A DNA stretch of 10,569 bases. Source: ZLKRG08 sp046094385. GTDB lineage: Bacteria > Actinomycetota > Actinomycetes > Nanopelagicales > Nanopelagicaceae. Below the pieces are notes generated by a model. That model saw nothing but the letters and a program-made list of their open reading frames with translations. It was not told the origin of the DNA and did no database searches. Shown here piece after piece: positions 4,403 to 10,569 of this stretch; the first letter of the stretch is position 1; every line of letters starts with the position of its first letter. Where the stretch lies: the NCBI GenBank assembly GCA_046094385.1, contig JBJTHJ010000122.1, positions 1 to 10,569 on the forward strand, written 5' to 3'. The position numbers were made by a program, and so were the translations under genes.

Positions 4403-7400
4403 ATGTTTATCCACCTCTCTTGCGCCAGCGCATTCTCTTTTAAATACGGAACTGCCAAGCCACATCAATTAGTCGAAAGAGCTGCAGAATTTGGCTCACC
4501 TGCACTTGCGATAACCGATCGCGACTCCCTAGCTGGGGTAATTAGATTTGTACAAGCCGCTAAAGATTTCGGCATCGCCCCAATAGTTGGCATCAATCTC
4601 CAGAGCGCTAACGGTCGTATAACTTTGCTTGCCCAATCTGGTGGGGGTTGGCGCTCGCTCTGCAGATTAATCAGCGAGCTTCGTATAGATGGTGGTAATT
4701 CGACTGGTAATTCGATAGCCAATCCCGTGATCAACCTAGAGAGCATCAAAGCGCTCAATCAATACACCAGTAATTTGGTAATCATGCATGGCCCTGAATC
4801 CAAAGTCGCTAATTTAATTGGAAAGCATCGACCAGACCAAGCGTTGATTGAGTTTAATAAATACCGTCCATATTTCGCAGATTCCATTATCGAATGCGCA
4901 TCCCATTTAGTGGCAGGGGACGGGCCGCTCTCCACCAGCCATGCTGCTCGAATGCTCGGATTTGCACGCGATCACGATTTGCCTGCAGTACTCACCAATT
5001 CCGTCAGAATGTTAAATTCTTACGACGGGCCGATTGCAGATATCTTGGATTCAGCTCGCAAATTGGTGCCACTGCATCCACGCCATATCGAACGGAAGAA
5101 CAACGAAGCTTATTTAAAAGCCCCAGAAGCGATGCGCCAATTGGCCGATGAGATCGCACGCGCTGCCGGAGAGCGAAATGGCCGAGCGCTACTTCGAACC
5201 ACTCAAAGGGTGGCTGAACGCTGCATCCTCTCTCCACAAGATTTTGGTCTAGGCGGCATCGAGCTACCTGAACCTGAAGTAGTTGGCGCAAGCAATTACC
5301 AAGAGCTGCGTTCGCTACTTCGCGTAAGGTGCGAGACCGGCCTTAATTGGCGCTATTCAAGTAGCGATGATTTAGCCAAAGCGCGTGAACGATTAGATGA
5401 TGAATTGGCAACGGTGGCAACCCTTGGTTATGAAAGTTATTTCTTAACTGTCGCCGATGTCGCGGATATGGCTCGTAGCGCGGGTATCCGAGTTGCGGCA
5501 AGGGGAAGTGGCGCTGGCTCCTTGATCTGTCATCTGCTTGGCATCTCAGGCGTAGACCCGATTCGTTACGGGTTATTAATGGAACGTTTCTGCTCGCCAC
5601 TTAGAAGAGCACTTCCAGATATAGATATCGACGTTGAATCGGCGCGACGCTTAGAGATCTACGATCTGGTCTTTAAAAAATATCAACACCGCACTGCAAC
5701 TGTTGCGATGATCGATACTTATCGAGCGCGCCATGCAATTAGAGATACCGGTGCAGCCCTTGGCATGTCGCAATCTGAAATTGATTTGATTGCAAAGAGT
5801 TTGCCACATATTCGCGCTCGCAATATCTCGAAAGCCTTAGAGAGCCTGCCAGAGTTAAAGAGCTTAAATATCAACACCCCGCTTGCGGCAATGGCTATCA
5901 AATTGGCCGAGCGCTTAGATGGACTACCGCGTAATTTGGCGATGCACCCTTGTGCAGTCGTACTAAGCAATAACACCTTGCCAGATCGCGCACCGAGGCT
6001 AATAAATGCCAGCGGTTATTCGATGGTGGAATTTGATAAAGATGATGTCGAAGCCATTGGCTTGCTGAAGCTAGATATCTTGGGGGTCCGAATGCAATCT
6101 GCGATCTCGTATGCGCTCTCTGAGATCGAACGTACCGGTCGATCCGTGGATATCGAAAGAGTGCCACTTGATGATCCCGATACTTATAAATTGATCAAAT
6201 CGACCAAGACCATCGGGTTATTTCAAATCGAATCCCCTGGACAACGAGAGTTAGTCGGCAAATTACAACCAGAGTCTTTCGAAGATCTGATCATAGATAT
6301 CTCCCTATTTAGGCCAGGGCCAGTAAAAAGCGACATGATCACACCATTTCTAAATGCCCGCCAAGGTTTTAGTACCCCTAAGTTGATCCACCCGGATTTA
6401 CATGGGGTATTAGCTCAAACTGAAGGGGTAGTGGTCTTTCATGAGCAGGTCATCCAAATCATCTCAATAATGACTGGAATCTCCTATGCCGAAGCCGATG
6501 AGAAGCGGCGCGCACTTGGTGATTTTTCAAAGCAACAGGAGATCTGCGACTGGTTCTATGAGAAAAGTACGCGCTATCCAAAACCGGTAGTGGATGAGAT
6601 CTGGCAGGTACTTCGCGCTTTCGCATCCTTTGGCTTTTGCAAAGCCCATGCTGCCGCTTTCGCGCTTCCCACCTATCAATCGGCCTGGCTTAAAACCCAT
6701 CACCCCGCAGCTTTTATCGCAGGTTTACTAACTCATGATCCAGGTATGTATCCAAAGCGATTGGTTCTTGATGAGGCAAGACAGCTGGGTATCAAAGTGC
6801 TTCCAATTGATATCAATAAATCGGATATCACCTATCGCGTAGAGGCGGTTCAAGATGCAGATAGCGCAATTCGAATGGCTCTTTGCGATCTCTCGGGGAT
6901 CTCCGAACTCGAAGCTTCAAATATCGTAAATGCCGCACCCTATTTGGATCTAACTGATTTCGTCCGTCGCTCTGGTGCAAGTTATCCAACCACCGAGAAG
7001 TTGATATTGATCGGCGCATTTGATTCCCTGCATAAGATCAATCGTCGCGATCTGGCTCTACATTTGGCAGATATCAATAATTCGCCAGCCGTGGCCTCTC
7101 AAACAAAATTACAATTGACTTTCGGCTTTAAAGCGCCCGATTTAAAGCCAAGCGGACTACCAGATTTAACCCATGCCGAGAAGGTGCAAAATGAGGTCGA
7201 ACATCTAGGCATGGAGGTCTCTTCACACTTAATCCAGTTCTACGGTAACTTCTTAAACCAAATTGGCGCAGTCAAGTCCTCTGATTTACTAAAACAGCGA
7301 TCTGGCTCATCTATTTTGGTAGCTGGGGTGAAAGTTGCCTTGCAGCAGCCGCCGGTGCGCTCTGGAAAACGAGTGATCTTCTTATCGATAGATGATGGCT

Positions 7401-7597
7401 TTGGTTGTAGCGATGCTACTTTCTTCACCGACACCCACGAGAAATTTGCGCAGACGCTATTCTCATCAAATCTACTCTTGGTACGCGGGGTAATCCGCCG
7501 TACTGGCCCTAAAGGGGTCTCGATTCGCGCAACTGGAGCTTGGGATCTACCAAGCGCCTATGAAAATTTTCAGTTAAAGAAAAGTAATCTCGGGTAA
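4403..7597 (+). CDS. dnaE2: Error-prone DNA polymerase DnaE2 (C-family)
   Basis: This 1064-residue protein has the domain order of DnaE2. It comprises an N-terminal PHP-like domain (1 to about 280), the Pol III palm with GSGAGSLICHLLGISGVDPIRYGLLMERF, catalytic aspartates in PDIDIDVE (D406, D408) and a third in GLLKLDILG (D558). A fingers region with FGFCKAHAAAFALPTYQSAWLKTHHPAAFIAGLL follows, then a helix-hairpin-helix segment (about 829-875) and an OB fold (about 970-1050) with the DnaE2-like run GVKVALQQPPVRSGKRVIF. QLTFGF (904-909) occupies the place of the internal beta-clamp motif of Pol III alpha. The PHP metal ligands look lost: the HxH site reads SCA (6-8) and TDHD reads TDRD (38-41). 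DnaE2 performs mutagenic translesion synthesis after DNA damage and normally needs ImuA/ImuB partners, which are not encoded in this operon. Length is normal. The stop overlaps the dinB start by one base (TAATG). Confidence 0.93.
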   Translation: MFIHLSCASAFSFKYGTAKPHQLVERAAEFGSPALAITDRDSLAGVIRFVQAAKDFGIAPIVGINLQSANGRITLLAQSGGGWRSLCRLISELRIDGGNSTGNSIANPVINLESIKALNQYTSNLVIMHGPESKVANLIGKHRPDQALIEFNKYRPYFADSIIECASHLVAGDGPLSTSHAARMLGFARDHDLPAVLTNSVRMLNSYDGPIADILDSARKLVPLHPRHIERKNNEAYLKAPEAMRQLADEIARAAGERNGRALLRTTQRVAERCILSPQDFGLGGIELPEPEVVGASNYQELRSLLRVRCETGLNWRYSSSDDLAKARERLDDELATVATLGYESYFLTVADVADMARSAGIRVAARGSGAGSLICHLLGISGVDPIRYGLLMERFCSPLRRALPDIDIDVESARRLEIYDLVFKKYQHRTATVAMIDTYRARHAIRDTGAALGMSQSEIDLIAKSLPHIRARNISKALESLPELKSLNINTPLAAMAIKLAERLDGLPRNLAMHPCAVVLSNNTLPDRAPRLINASGYSMVEFDKDDVEAIGLLKLDILGVRMQSAISYALSEIERTGRSVDIERVPLDDPDTYKLIKSTKTIGLFQIESPGQRELVGKLQPESFEDLIIDISLFRPGPVKSDMITPFLNARQGFSTPKLIHPDLHGVLAQTEGVVVFHEQVIQIISIMTGISYAEADEKRRALGDFSKQQEICDWFYEKSTRYPKPVVDEIWQVLRAFASFGFCKAHAAAFALPTYQSAWLKTHHPAAFIAGLLTHDPGMYPKRLVLDEARQLGIKVLPIDINKSDITYRVEAVQDADSAIRMALCDLSGISELEASNIVNAAPYLDLTDFVRRSGASYPTTEKLILIGAFDSLHKINRRDLALHLADINNSPAVASQTKLQLTFGFKAPDLKPSGLPDLTHAEKVQNEVEHLGMEVSSHLIQFYGNFLNQIGAVKSSDLLKQRSGSSILVAGVKVALQQPPVRSGKRVIFLSIDDGFGCSDATFFTDTHEKFAQTLFSSNLLLVRGVIRRTGPKGVSIRATGAWDLPSAYENFQLKKSNLG
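4693..4715 (+). repeat. Short in-frame duplication in dnaE2 (12-bp period)
   Basis: TGGTAATTCGA occurs at 4693-4703 and 4705-4715, giving Gly-Asn-Ser twice in a variable loop of the PHP region. It looks like a small slippage duplication of the same period as the repeat in the MFS gene. Confidence 0.6.
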
Positions 7598-8775
7598 TGG
7601 CAAACGAGATCATCATTCACTGTGACATGGATGCTTTCTATGCATCAGTCGCAGAACTTGATGATCCCAGCTTGCGTGGCAAAGCGGTGGTGGTAGGTGC
7701 CGGAATTCGAGGCGTAGTCTTAAGCGCCAATTACGCCGCACGTAAATTCGGAATTCGCGCTGCGATGCCAGTTGGCCGCGCAAAACGGATGGCACCAAAT
7801 GCGATCTTCGTATCTCCAGATCATCATCGATATTCCGAGATCTCAACTCAGGTCATGCAGATATTTGCATCCTTCACGCCACTAGTAGAACCGCTCTCAT
7901 TAGATGAAGCATTCCTGGATATCACTGGGGCGCAGAAGTTGCTTGGAACCCCACGTGAAATTGGACAAGCTATTCGAAAGCGAGTTCATGATGAGTGCGG
8001 GATTACTTGCTCAGTGGGTATTGCACCAAATAAATTCATCGCAAAGTTGGCATCGGGACATTGCAAACCAAATGGACTACTTGAGATAAAACCAGAGCGC
8101 ATCATAAGTTTCTTACATCCGCTTCCAGTCTCAGATTTGTGGGGAGTTGGACCAAAGACAGCTGAGCAATTGCAGAAGTTAGGGCTTAAGACAGTTAGCG
8201 ATGTTGCAAATACGCCATTGGATACTTTAAAACGCGCTCTCGGTGATGCTACCGGCGAACATCTTTATGAACTCTCATGGGGTAGAGATAGCAGAGCGGT
8301 GATTGTTGAAGAGCCAGATAAATCAATTAGCAAGGCTGAGACTTTCGCGTATGACATAGAAGACCCCGAGGTCATCTTGCGCGAATATCTGAGATTGACC
8401 GAGAAAGCTGCCGCTAAATTGCGCGATAGAGAGCTCTATGCAAAGACCATCTCTATAAAGGTGAGGTTCTCTGATTTCTCCACGATCACCAGATCAAAGA
8501 CCTTGCCACTTCCAATAAGTTCGACCCAAGAGATCTACCAAGTAGTCAAAGAGTTGTATCTAGCTTTAAAGCTAGAGCGTTCGAAGCTGCGCTTAATCGG
8601 GGTGGCGCTTGAGAATTTGCACGAGAACGCGCCCCAACAGTTAATGCTCGGTCAACGCGAGAAGGGTTGGCGCGAGGCCGAGAGCGCAGTTGATAGGGCC
8701 GCGATGCGCTTCGGGGAAGAATCTGTCCGTCCCGCCCGTTTAATAAAGTTGAATAGAGAGGCCGAGGAAGAGTAG
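7597..8775 (+). CDS. dinB: DNA polymerase IV (DinB, Y-family)
   Basis: This 392-residue Y-family translesion polymerase keeps its catalytic residues. The first carboxylate is D10 in HCDMDAFYASV, and D103 and E104 are in SLDEAFLDIT. Tyr15 is the expected steric gate that excludes ribonucleotides. The palm also contains CSVGIAPNKFIAKLAS (138-153). The thumb helix-hairpin-helix motif is LWGVGPKTAEQLQKLGLKTVSD (181-202), and the little finger spans about 243-345. QQLML (347-351) is a likely beta-clamp-binding motif, followed by the actinobacterial tail GWREAESAVDRAAMRFG. Nothing important appears to be missing, unlike ImuB proteins, which lose the carboxylates. Translation is coupled to dnaE2 through TAATG, so both polymerases should rise together under LexA control. 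The DUF3040 gene starts 10 bp after the stop. Confidence 0.94.
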   Translation: MANEIIIHCDMDAFYASVAELDDPSLRGKAVVVGAGIRGVVLSANYAARKFGIRAAMPVGRAKRMAPNAIFVSPDHHRYSEISTQVMQIFASFTPLVEPLSLDEAFLDITGAQKLLGTPREIGQAIRKRVHDECGITCSVGIAPNKFIAKLASGHCKPNGLLEIKPERIISFLHPLPVSDLWGVGPKTAEQLQKLGLKTVSDVANTPLDTLKRALGDATGEHLYELSWGRDSRAVIVEEPDKSISKAETFAYDIEDPEVILREYLRLTEKAAAKLRDRELYAKTISIKVRFSDFSTITRSKTLPLPISSTQEIYQVVKELYLALKLERSKLRLIGVALENLHENAPQQLMLGQREKGWREAESAVDRAAMRFGEESVRPARLIKLNREAEEE

Positions 8776-8778
8776 GTT
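8773..8778 (+). promoter_or_regulatory. Possible leaderless -10 element for the DUF3040 gene
   Basis: TAGGTT overlaps the dinB stop codon and lies seven bases before the ATG at 8786. No -35 is obvious, so this is suggested only by the repeated TANNNT-to-ATG spacing in the window. It would allow DUF3040 expression independent of the SOS operon. Confidence 0.3.
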
Positions 8779-8785
8779 TGGCACC

Positions 8786-9103
8786 ATGGGATTGACCGAT
8801 CGCGAGCGGCAGATCATCGAAGAGATGGAGGCTGCGCTACAGGCTGAAGATCCACGCCTGGTAGCGACTATGGCTCGTCGTCGCCCAAGTATCGCTTTAA
8901 ATATCGCGTTGATCCTCCTTGGAATTACCCTCTTGCTCTCTGGGGTTATCGCCAAATTAACTTGGCTTGGAATCTTAGGCTTTATAGTCGCGCTCGCAGG
9001 GGCGGCCACTATTCGCATCCGCCCAAAGGCGAAGCTGGGGCTAGCTAAACGCCAAGGCCCAGGAAGGCTCCAAGAGCGTTGGGATCGCCGAAATCAGGAT
9101 TAA
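8786..9103 (+). CDS. DUF3040-family small membrane protein
   Basis: This 105-residue protein has an N-terminal acidic, amphipathic helix (LTDRERQIIEEMEAALQAEDPRLVATM, 3-29) that matches the DUF3040 signature 'LS..E...L..ME..L..eDP.l...l'. Two membrane helices follow (about 36-57 and 60-77), then a basic, Gly/Arg-rich cytoplasmic tail. DUF3040 proteins are restricted largely to Actinomycetota and are commonly encoded just upstream of mraZ. Their function is unknown to me. Start ATG 8786 lies 10 bp after the dinB stop with no good SD. It is probably partly co-transcribed with the SOS operon, and an intrinsic terminator 45 bp beyond its stop isolates this unit from mraZ. Confidence 0.86.
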   Translation: MGLTDRERQIIEEMEAALQAEDPRLVATMARRRPSIALNIALILLGITLLLSGVIAKLTWLGILGFIVALAGAATIRIRPKAKLGLAKRQGPGRLQERWDRRNQD

Positions 9104-9147
9104 CCGGTATTAACCGGGATTAGCAAGAGCTAACTTTTTTTCAAATC

Positions 9148-9170
9148 AGACCCGTAGAGACGGGTCTTTT
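9148..9170 (+). terminator. Rho-independent terminator after the DUF3040 gene
   Basis: AGACCCGT (9148-9155) and ACGGGTCT (9160-9167) form a perfect 8-bp GC-rich stem around the tetraloop AGAG. TTTTGCTTTTTA follows. It ends the dnaE2-dinB-DUF3040 transcript before the mraZ control region. Just upstream, ATTAACCGG occurs twice (9099-9107 and 9109-9117), with no evident role. Confidence 0.88.
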
Positions 9171-9185
9171 GCTTTTTATAGCGCA

Positions 9186-9217
9186 AGTTGAGTCCCAATA
9201 AAGCCCCAGTTGAGTCC
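9186..9217. repeat. Direct repeat of a 10-mer upstream of the mraZ G-array
   Basis: AGTTGAGTCC occurs at 9186-9195 and 9208-9217, a 22-bp period or about two helical turns. It lies between the upstream terminator and the G-rich mraZ leader. It could be an activator or repressor half-site pair; no known factor is recognised. Confidence 0.5.
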
Positions 9218-9221
9218 GCAT

Positions 9222-9341
9222 TGGAGTGGGTTGGGAGATGGTGGGGAGTGGGTGGGGTTTTTATGGGGAAAGGTGGTTGAAAAAGGAGTAAAAGGGAGTA
9301 AAGTGGGGAATTGTTAGGTATTTCCGGGGAAGGGGGCCTAA
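9222..9341 (+). promoter_or_regulatory. G-rich mraZ leader with about 10-bp periodic G-tracts (candidate MraZ operator)
   Basis: From 9222 to 9341, cutting the strand every 10 bases puts a GG to GGGGG tract in nearly the same column of about eleven of twelve successive rows. At 9232 and 9242 there are two TGGGR boxes exactly 10 bp apart, followed by TGGGG at 9253 and 9264 (11 bp apart). The strand is strikingly poor in C. Known MraZ operators are direct TGGGN repeats separated by 5 bp (10-bp period) in the mraZ promoter, so this is probably the autoregulatory site, extended well beyond the usual few repeats. A possible -10 (TAGGTA, 9315-9320) lies inside it, and AAGGGGG nearer the ATG serves as SD. 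Confidence 0.65.
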
Positions 9342-9344
9342 GCG

Positions 9345-9776
9345 ATGTTCTTGGGAACCCACGAACCAAAGCTCGATGAGAAGGGTCGATTGATCCTTCC
9401 TGCCAAGTTCCGTGAAGAGCTCGCTAGCGGTCTGGTTATCACCAAAGGTCAAGAACGTTGCCTCTATGTATTTCCGCAGAGTGAGTTTTTAACTATCACT
9501 GAAACTTTGCGACAAGCACCAGTAACTCAGAAAGCTGCGCGTGATTATTCACGTGTCATGTTCGCTGGAGCGCATGATGAAATTCCAGATCGCCAAGGTC
9601 GCGTGACGATTCCGCAGAGCCTTCGTGAATATGCAAATTTGGAGAAAGAGTGCGTAGTAATCGGCGCAAACACCCGAGTCGAAATATGGGATGCGAATGC
9701 GTGGAATGAATATCTAACTGATCGTGAAAAGAATTTTGCAGATGTTTCGGAAGAGGTGTTTCCGGGACTCTTTTAA
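9345..9776 (+). CDS. mraZ: MraZ, dcw-cluster transcriptional regulator
   Basis: This 143-residue protein has two AbrB/SpoVT-type DNA-binding repeats. The first, around DEKGRLILPAKFREEL (11-26), and the second, around DRQGRVTIPQSLREY (82-96), both keep the DxxGR...P...R signature. MraZ assembles into a ring (octamer to dodecamer in solved structures) that binds TGGGN direct repeats in its own promoter and regulates the division and cell-wall operon. Length is normal for the family. Start ATG 9345 gives the standard N-terminus MFLGTHEPKLDEKGRL, and GGGGAAGGGGG (9326-9336) is a strong purine-rich SD. It is the first gene of the dcw cluster, and rsmH follows after a 141-bp structured leader. The unusual length and periodicity of the G-array upstream suggest strong autoregulation. 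Confidence 0.96.
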   Translation: MFLGTHEPKLDEKGRLILPAKFREELASGLVITKGQERCLYVFPQSEFLTITETLRQAPVTQKAARDYSRVMFAGAHDEIPDRQGRVTIPQSLREYANLEKECVVIGANTRVEIWDANAWNEYLTDREKNFADVSEEVFPGLF

Positions 9777-9868
9777 CTGACTCTTGTGGCCACTGCCTTC
9801 CTTGTTCTGACTTCCCTTCCCCGAAGCCAGAACCTGATCCGTAGGACGGCAGTGACCAGAGGAGTCAG
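9777..9868 (+). ncRNA. Structured RNA leader between mraZ and rsmH, resembling the mraW RNA motif
   Basis: The element starts directly after the mraZ stop. The outer stem CTGACTC/GAGTCAG pairs 9777-9783 with 9862-9868. A mostly paired middle section follows (9784-9790 with 9855-9861: a wobble, four Watson-Crick pairs and two mismatches). The inner stem CACTGCC/GGCAGTG pairs 9791-9797 with 9848-9854. Inside it, GTTCTG (9804-9809) pairs with CAGAAC (9828-9833) and CTTC (9811-9814) with GAAG (9823-9826), closing the loop CCTTCCCC. The mraW RNA motif was described as a conserved actinobacterial structure in presumed 5' UTRs of rsmH (mraW) at the head of peptidoglycan operons, so position and lineage agree. 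Loop bases 9816-9822 (CTTCCCC) are complementary to GGGGAAG at 9906-9912 in the rsmH SD region, so sequestration of that site is possible. Membership in the published family is not verified here. Confidence 0.72.
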
Positions 9869-9901
9869 GCGAAATTCAATACTTTGAAAGGCTGCAAGTC
9901 G

Positions 9902-9910
9902 AAAGGGGGA
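9902..9910 (+). promoter_or_regulatory. Shine-Dalgarno of rsmH
   Basis: AAAGGGGGA ends seven bases before ATG 9918, a good purine-rich SD. Its GGGGA core is the part that can pair with the loop of the upstream RNA hairpin. Confidence 0.7.
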
Positions 9911-9917
9911 AGAGAGG

Positions 9918-10569
9918 ATGCATGTATCTGTTGCATTAGATCGTTGCATTGAATTACTGACTCCAGCAATCGAAAACTCTAAATCCCCGGTTTTTGTTGA
10001 TGCCACATTAGGTCTAGGCGGACACTCATTTGCGATGCTAACTCGTTTTCCAAATTTAACTTTGATTGGAATTGACCGAGATCAAAGTGCAATTGATAAG
10101 GCAAGCGAACGCTTGGCGCAATTCAAAGAGCGAGTACATATAGCGCATTCGGTATTTGATCATTTCGAAGAGATTGTGAAAGGTTTTGGATTTGAAAAGA
10201 TAGATGGAGCGCTATTTGATCTAGGTGTCTCTTCCATGCAGCTAGACCAATCAGAGCGTGGCTTCTCCTACTCAAAGGATGCGCCGCTTGATATGCGGAT
10301 GGATCAATCTAAAGGCATCACCGCATCTGAAATTGTTAACAGCTGGTCGCATTCGGATTTGACCAGAATCTTGAGAATCTACGGTGAAGAGAAATTTGCC
10401 TCGAGAATCGCAGATTTCATCATTAGAGAGCGAGAAATATCGCCAATTAACAGCACCGCAAAGCTCTCGGAATTGGTAAAGGCCGCGATCCCGGCTGCAG
10501 CTAGACGAACTGGTGGCAACCCGGCAAAACGAACATTTCAAGCGCTACGGATTGCGGTTAATAATGAAC
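9918..10569 (+). CDS. rsmH: 16S rRNA m4C1402 methyltransferase RsmH (MraW), 3' end outside the window
   Basis: 217 codons are visible of a protein that usually has about 310-330 residues. They show all the expected RsmH segments. The N-terminus is MHVSVALDRCIELLTPA, and the SAM-binding motif I is FVDATLGLGGHS (26-37). GIDRDQSAI (51-59) is the acidic loop that holds the cofactor ribose. Next come GALFDLGVSSMQLD (97-110) and RGFSYSKDAPLDMRMD (114-129), and finally NPAKRTFQALRIAVNNE (201-217), where the window ends. The enzyme methylates N4 of C1402 in the ribosomal P site and is encoded second in most dcw clusters. ATG 9918 has a good SD. An ATG at 9922 is out of frame. The long structured leader, instead of tight coupling to mraZ, suggests separate control of rsmH and the following cell-wall genes. 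The ORF is open to the window end. Confidence 0.96.
   Translation, partial: MHVSVALDRCIELLTPAIENSKSPVFVDATLGLGGHSFAMLTRFPNLTLIGIDRDQSAIDKASERLAQFKERVHIAHSVFDHFEEIVKGFGFEKIDGALFDLGVSSMQLDQSERGFSYSKDAPLDMRMDQSKGITASEIVNSWSHSDLTRILRIYGEEKFASRIADFIIREREISPINSTAKLSELVKAAIPAAARRTGGNPAKRTFQALRIAVNNE

Noticed and set aside
4099..8775. DinB interpreted as ImuB
   Set aside because: All three catalytic carboxylates (D10, D103, E104) are present and the protein has normal Pol IV length and domains. ImuB proteins lack these residues.
9222..9341. CRISPR-like or satellite repeat
   Set aside because: The periodicity is about 10 bp with degenerate G-tracts, no 25-40 bp repeats and no spacers. Position fits an MraZ operator.
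9130..9452. Minus-strand ORFs opposite the mraZ leader and the start of mraZ
   Set aside because: Their proline-rich, low-complexity products simply read the complement of the G-rich leader. They overlap mraZ and have no start signal.

Overview
The window looks like the chromosome of a low-to-mid GC planktonic actinobacterium. The end of the window carries an actinobacterial-style arrangement: dinB, then a DUF3040 membrane protein, then mraZ and rsmH opening the division/cell-wall (dcw) cluster. A structured leader resembling the actinobacterial mraW RNA motif sits between mraZ and rsmH. Several genes lack a Shine-Dalgarno (SD) sequence but have a TANNNT -10 box 6-8 nt before the start codon, which points to leaderless transcripts, common in Actinomycetota. 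The moderate GC, A/T-rich codon choice and tight spacing suggest a streamlined freshwater lineage (Nanopelagicales/acI-like). That placement is inference only.

Layout. (1) 1-1461, minus strand: an operon of a YbaK-type deacylase-like protein, a CruF-like carotenoid membrane protein and the N-terminus of a CrtI/CrtD-like carotenoid desaturase. The genes overlap by 1-4 nt and are driven by a probable leaderless promoter. (2) 1480-2730, plus: an MFS transporter of YbjJ type with an in-frame 12-bp tandem repeat, divergent from the first operon across only 18 bp. (3) 2743-3961, minus: a TauE/SafE permease and a DoxX protein, separated by an intrinsic terminator. A perfect 24-bp palindrome upstream of doxX is a strong operator candidate. 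(4) 4099-8775, plus: DUF6504, dnaE2 and dinB, a compact translesion-synthesis operon. A consensus actinobacterial LexA (SOS) box lies across the start codon of DUF6504. (5) 8786-9103: DUF3040 protein, then an intrinsic terminator. (6) 9171-10569: a G-rich mraZ leader with about 10-bp periodicity (likely MraZ operator), mraZ, a structured RNA leader, and the 5' two-thirds of rsmH.

How the parts work together. LexA should hold the DUF6504-dnaE2-dinB operon silent until DNA damage. The operon then supplies an error-prone C-family polymerase and a catalytically intact Y-family polymerase, with no imuB gene in the cassette. MraZ probably binds its own leader to tune the dcw operon, and the RNA between mraZ and rsmH probably adds a second control level. 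The carotenoid genes suggest a membrane carotenoid made through a CruF/CrtI-type route, but most of that pathway lies outside the window.

I see no mobile element, CRISPR array, tRNA, rRNA or defence system. The most interesting material is regulatory: the LexA box on a leaderless start, the 24-bp palindrome, the mraZ G-array, and the rsmH leader RNA whose loop can pair with the rsmH SD region.
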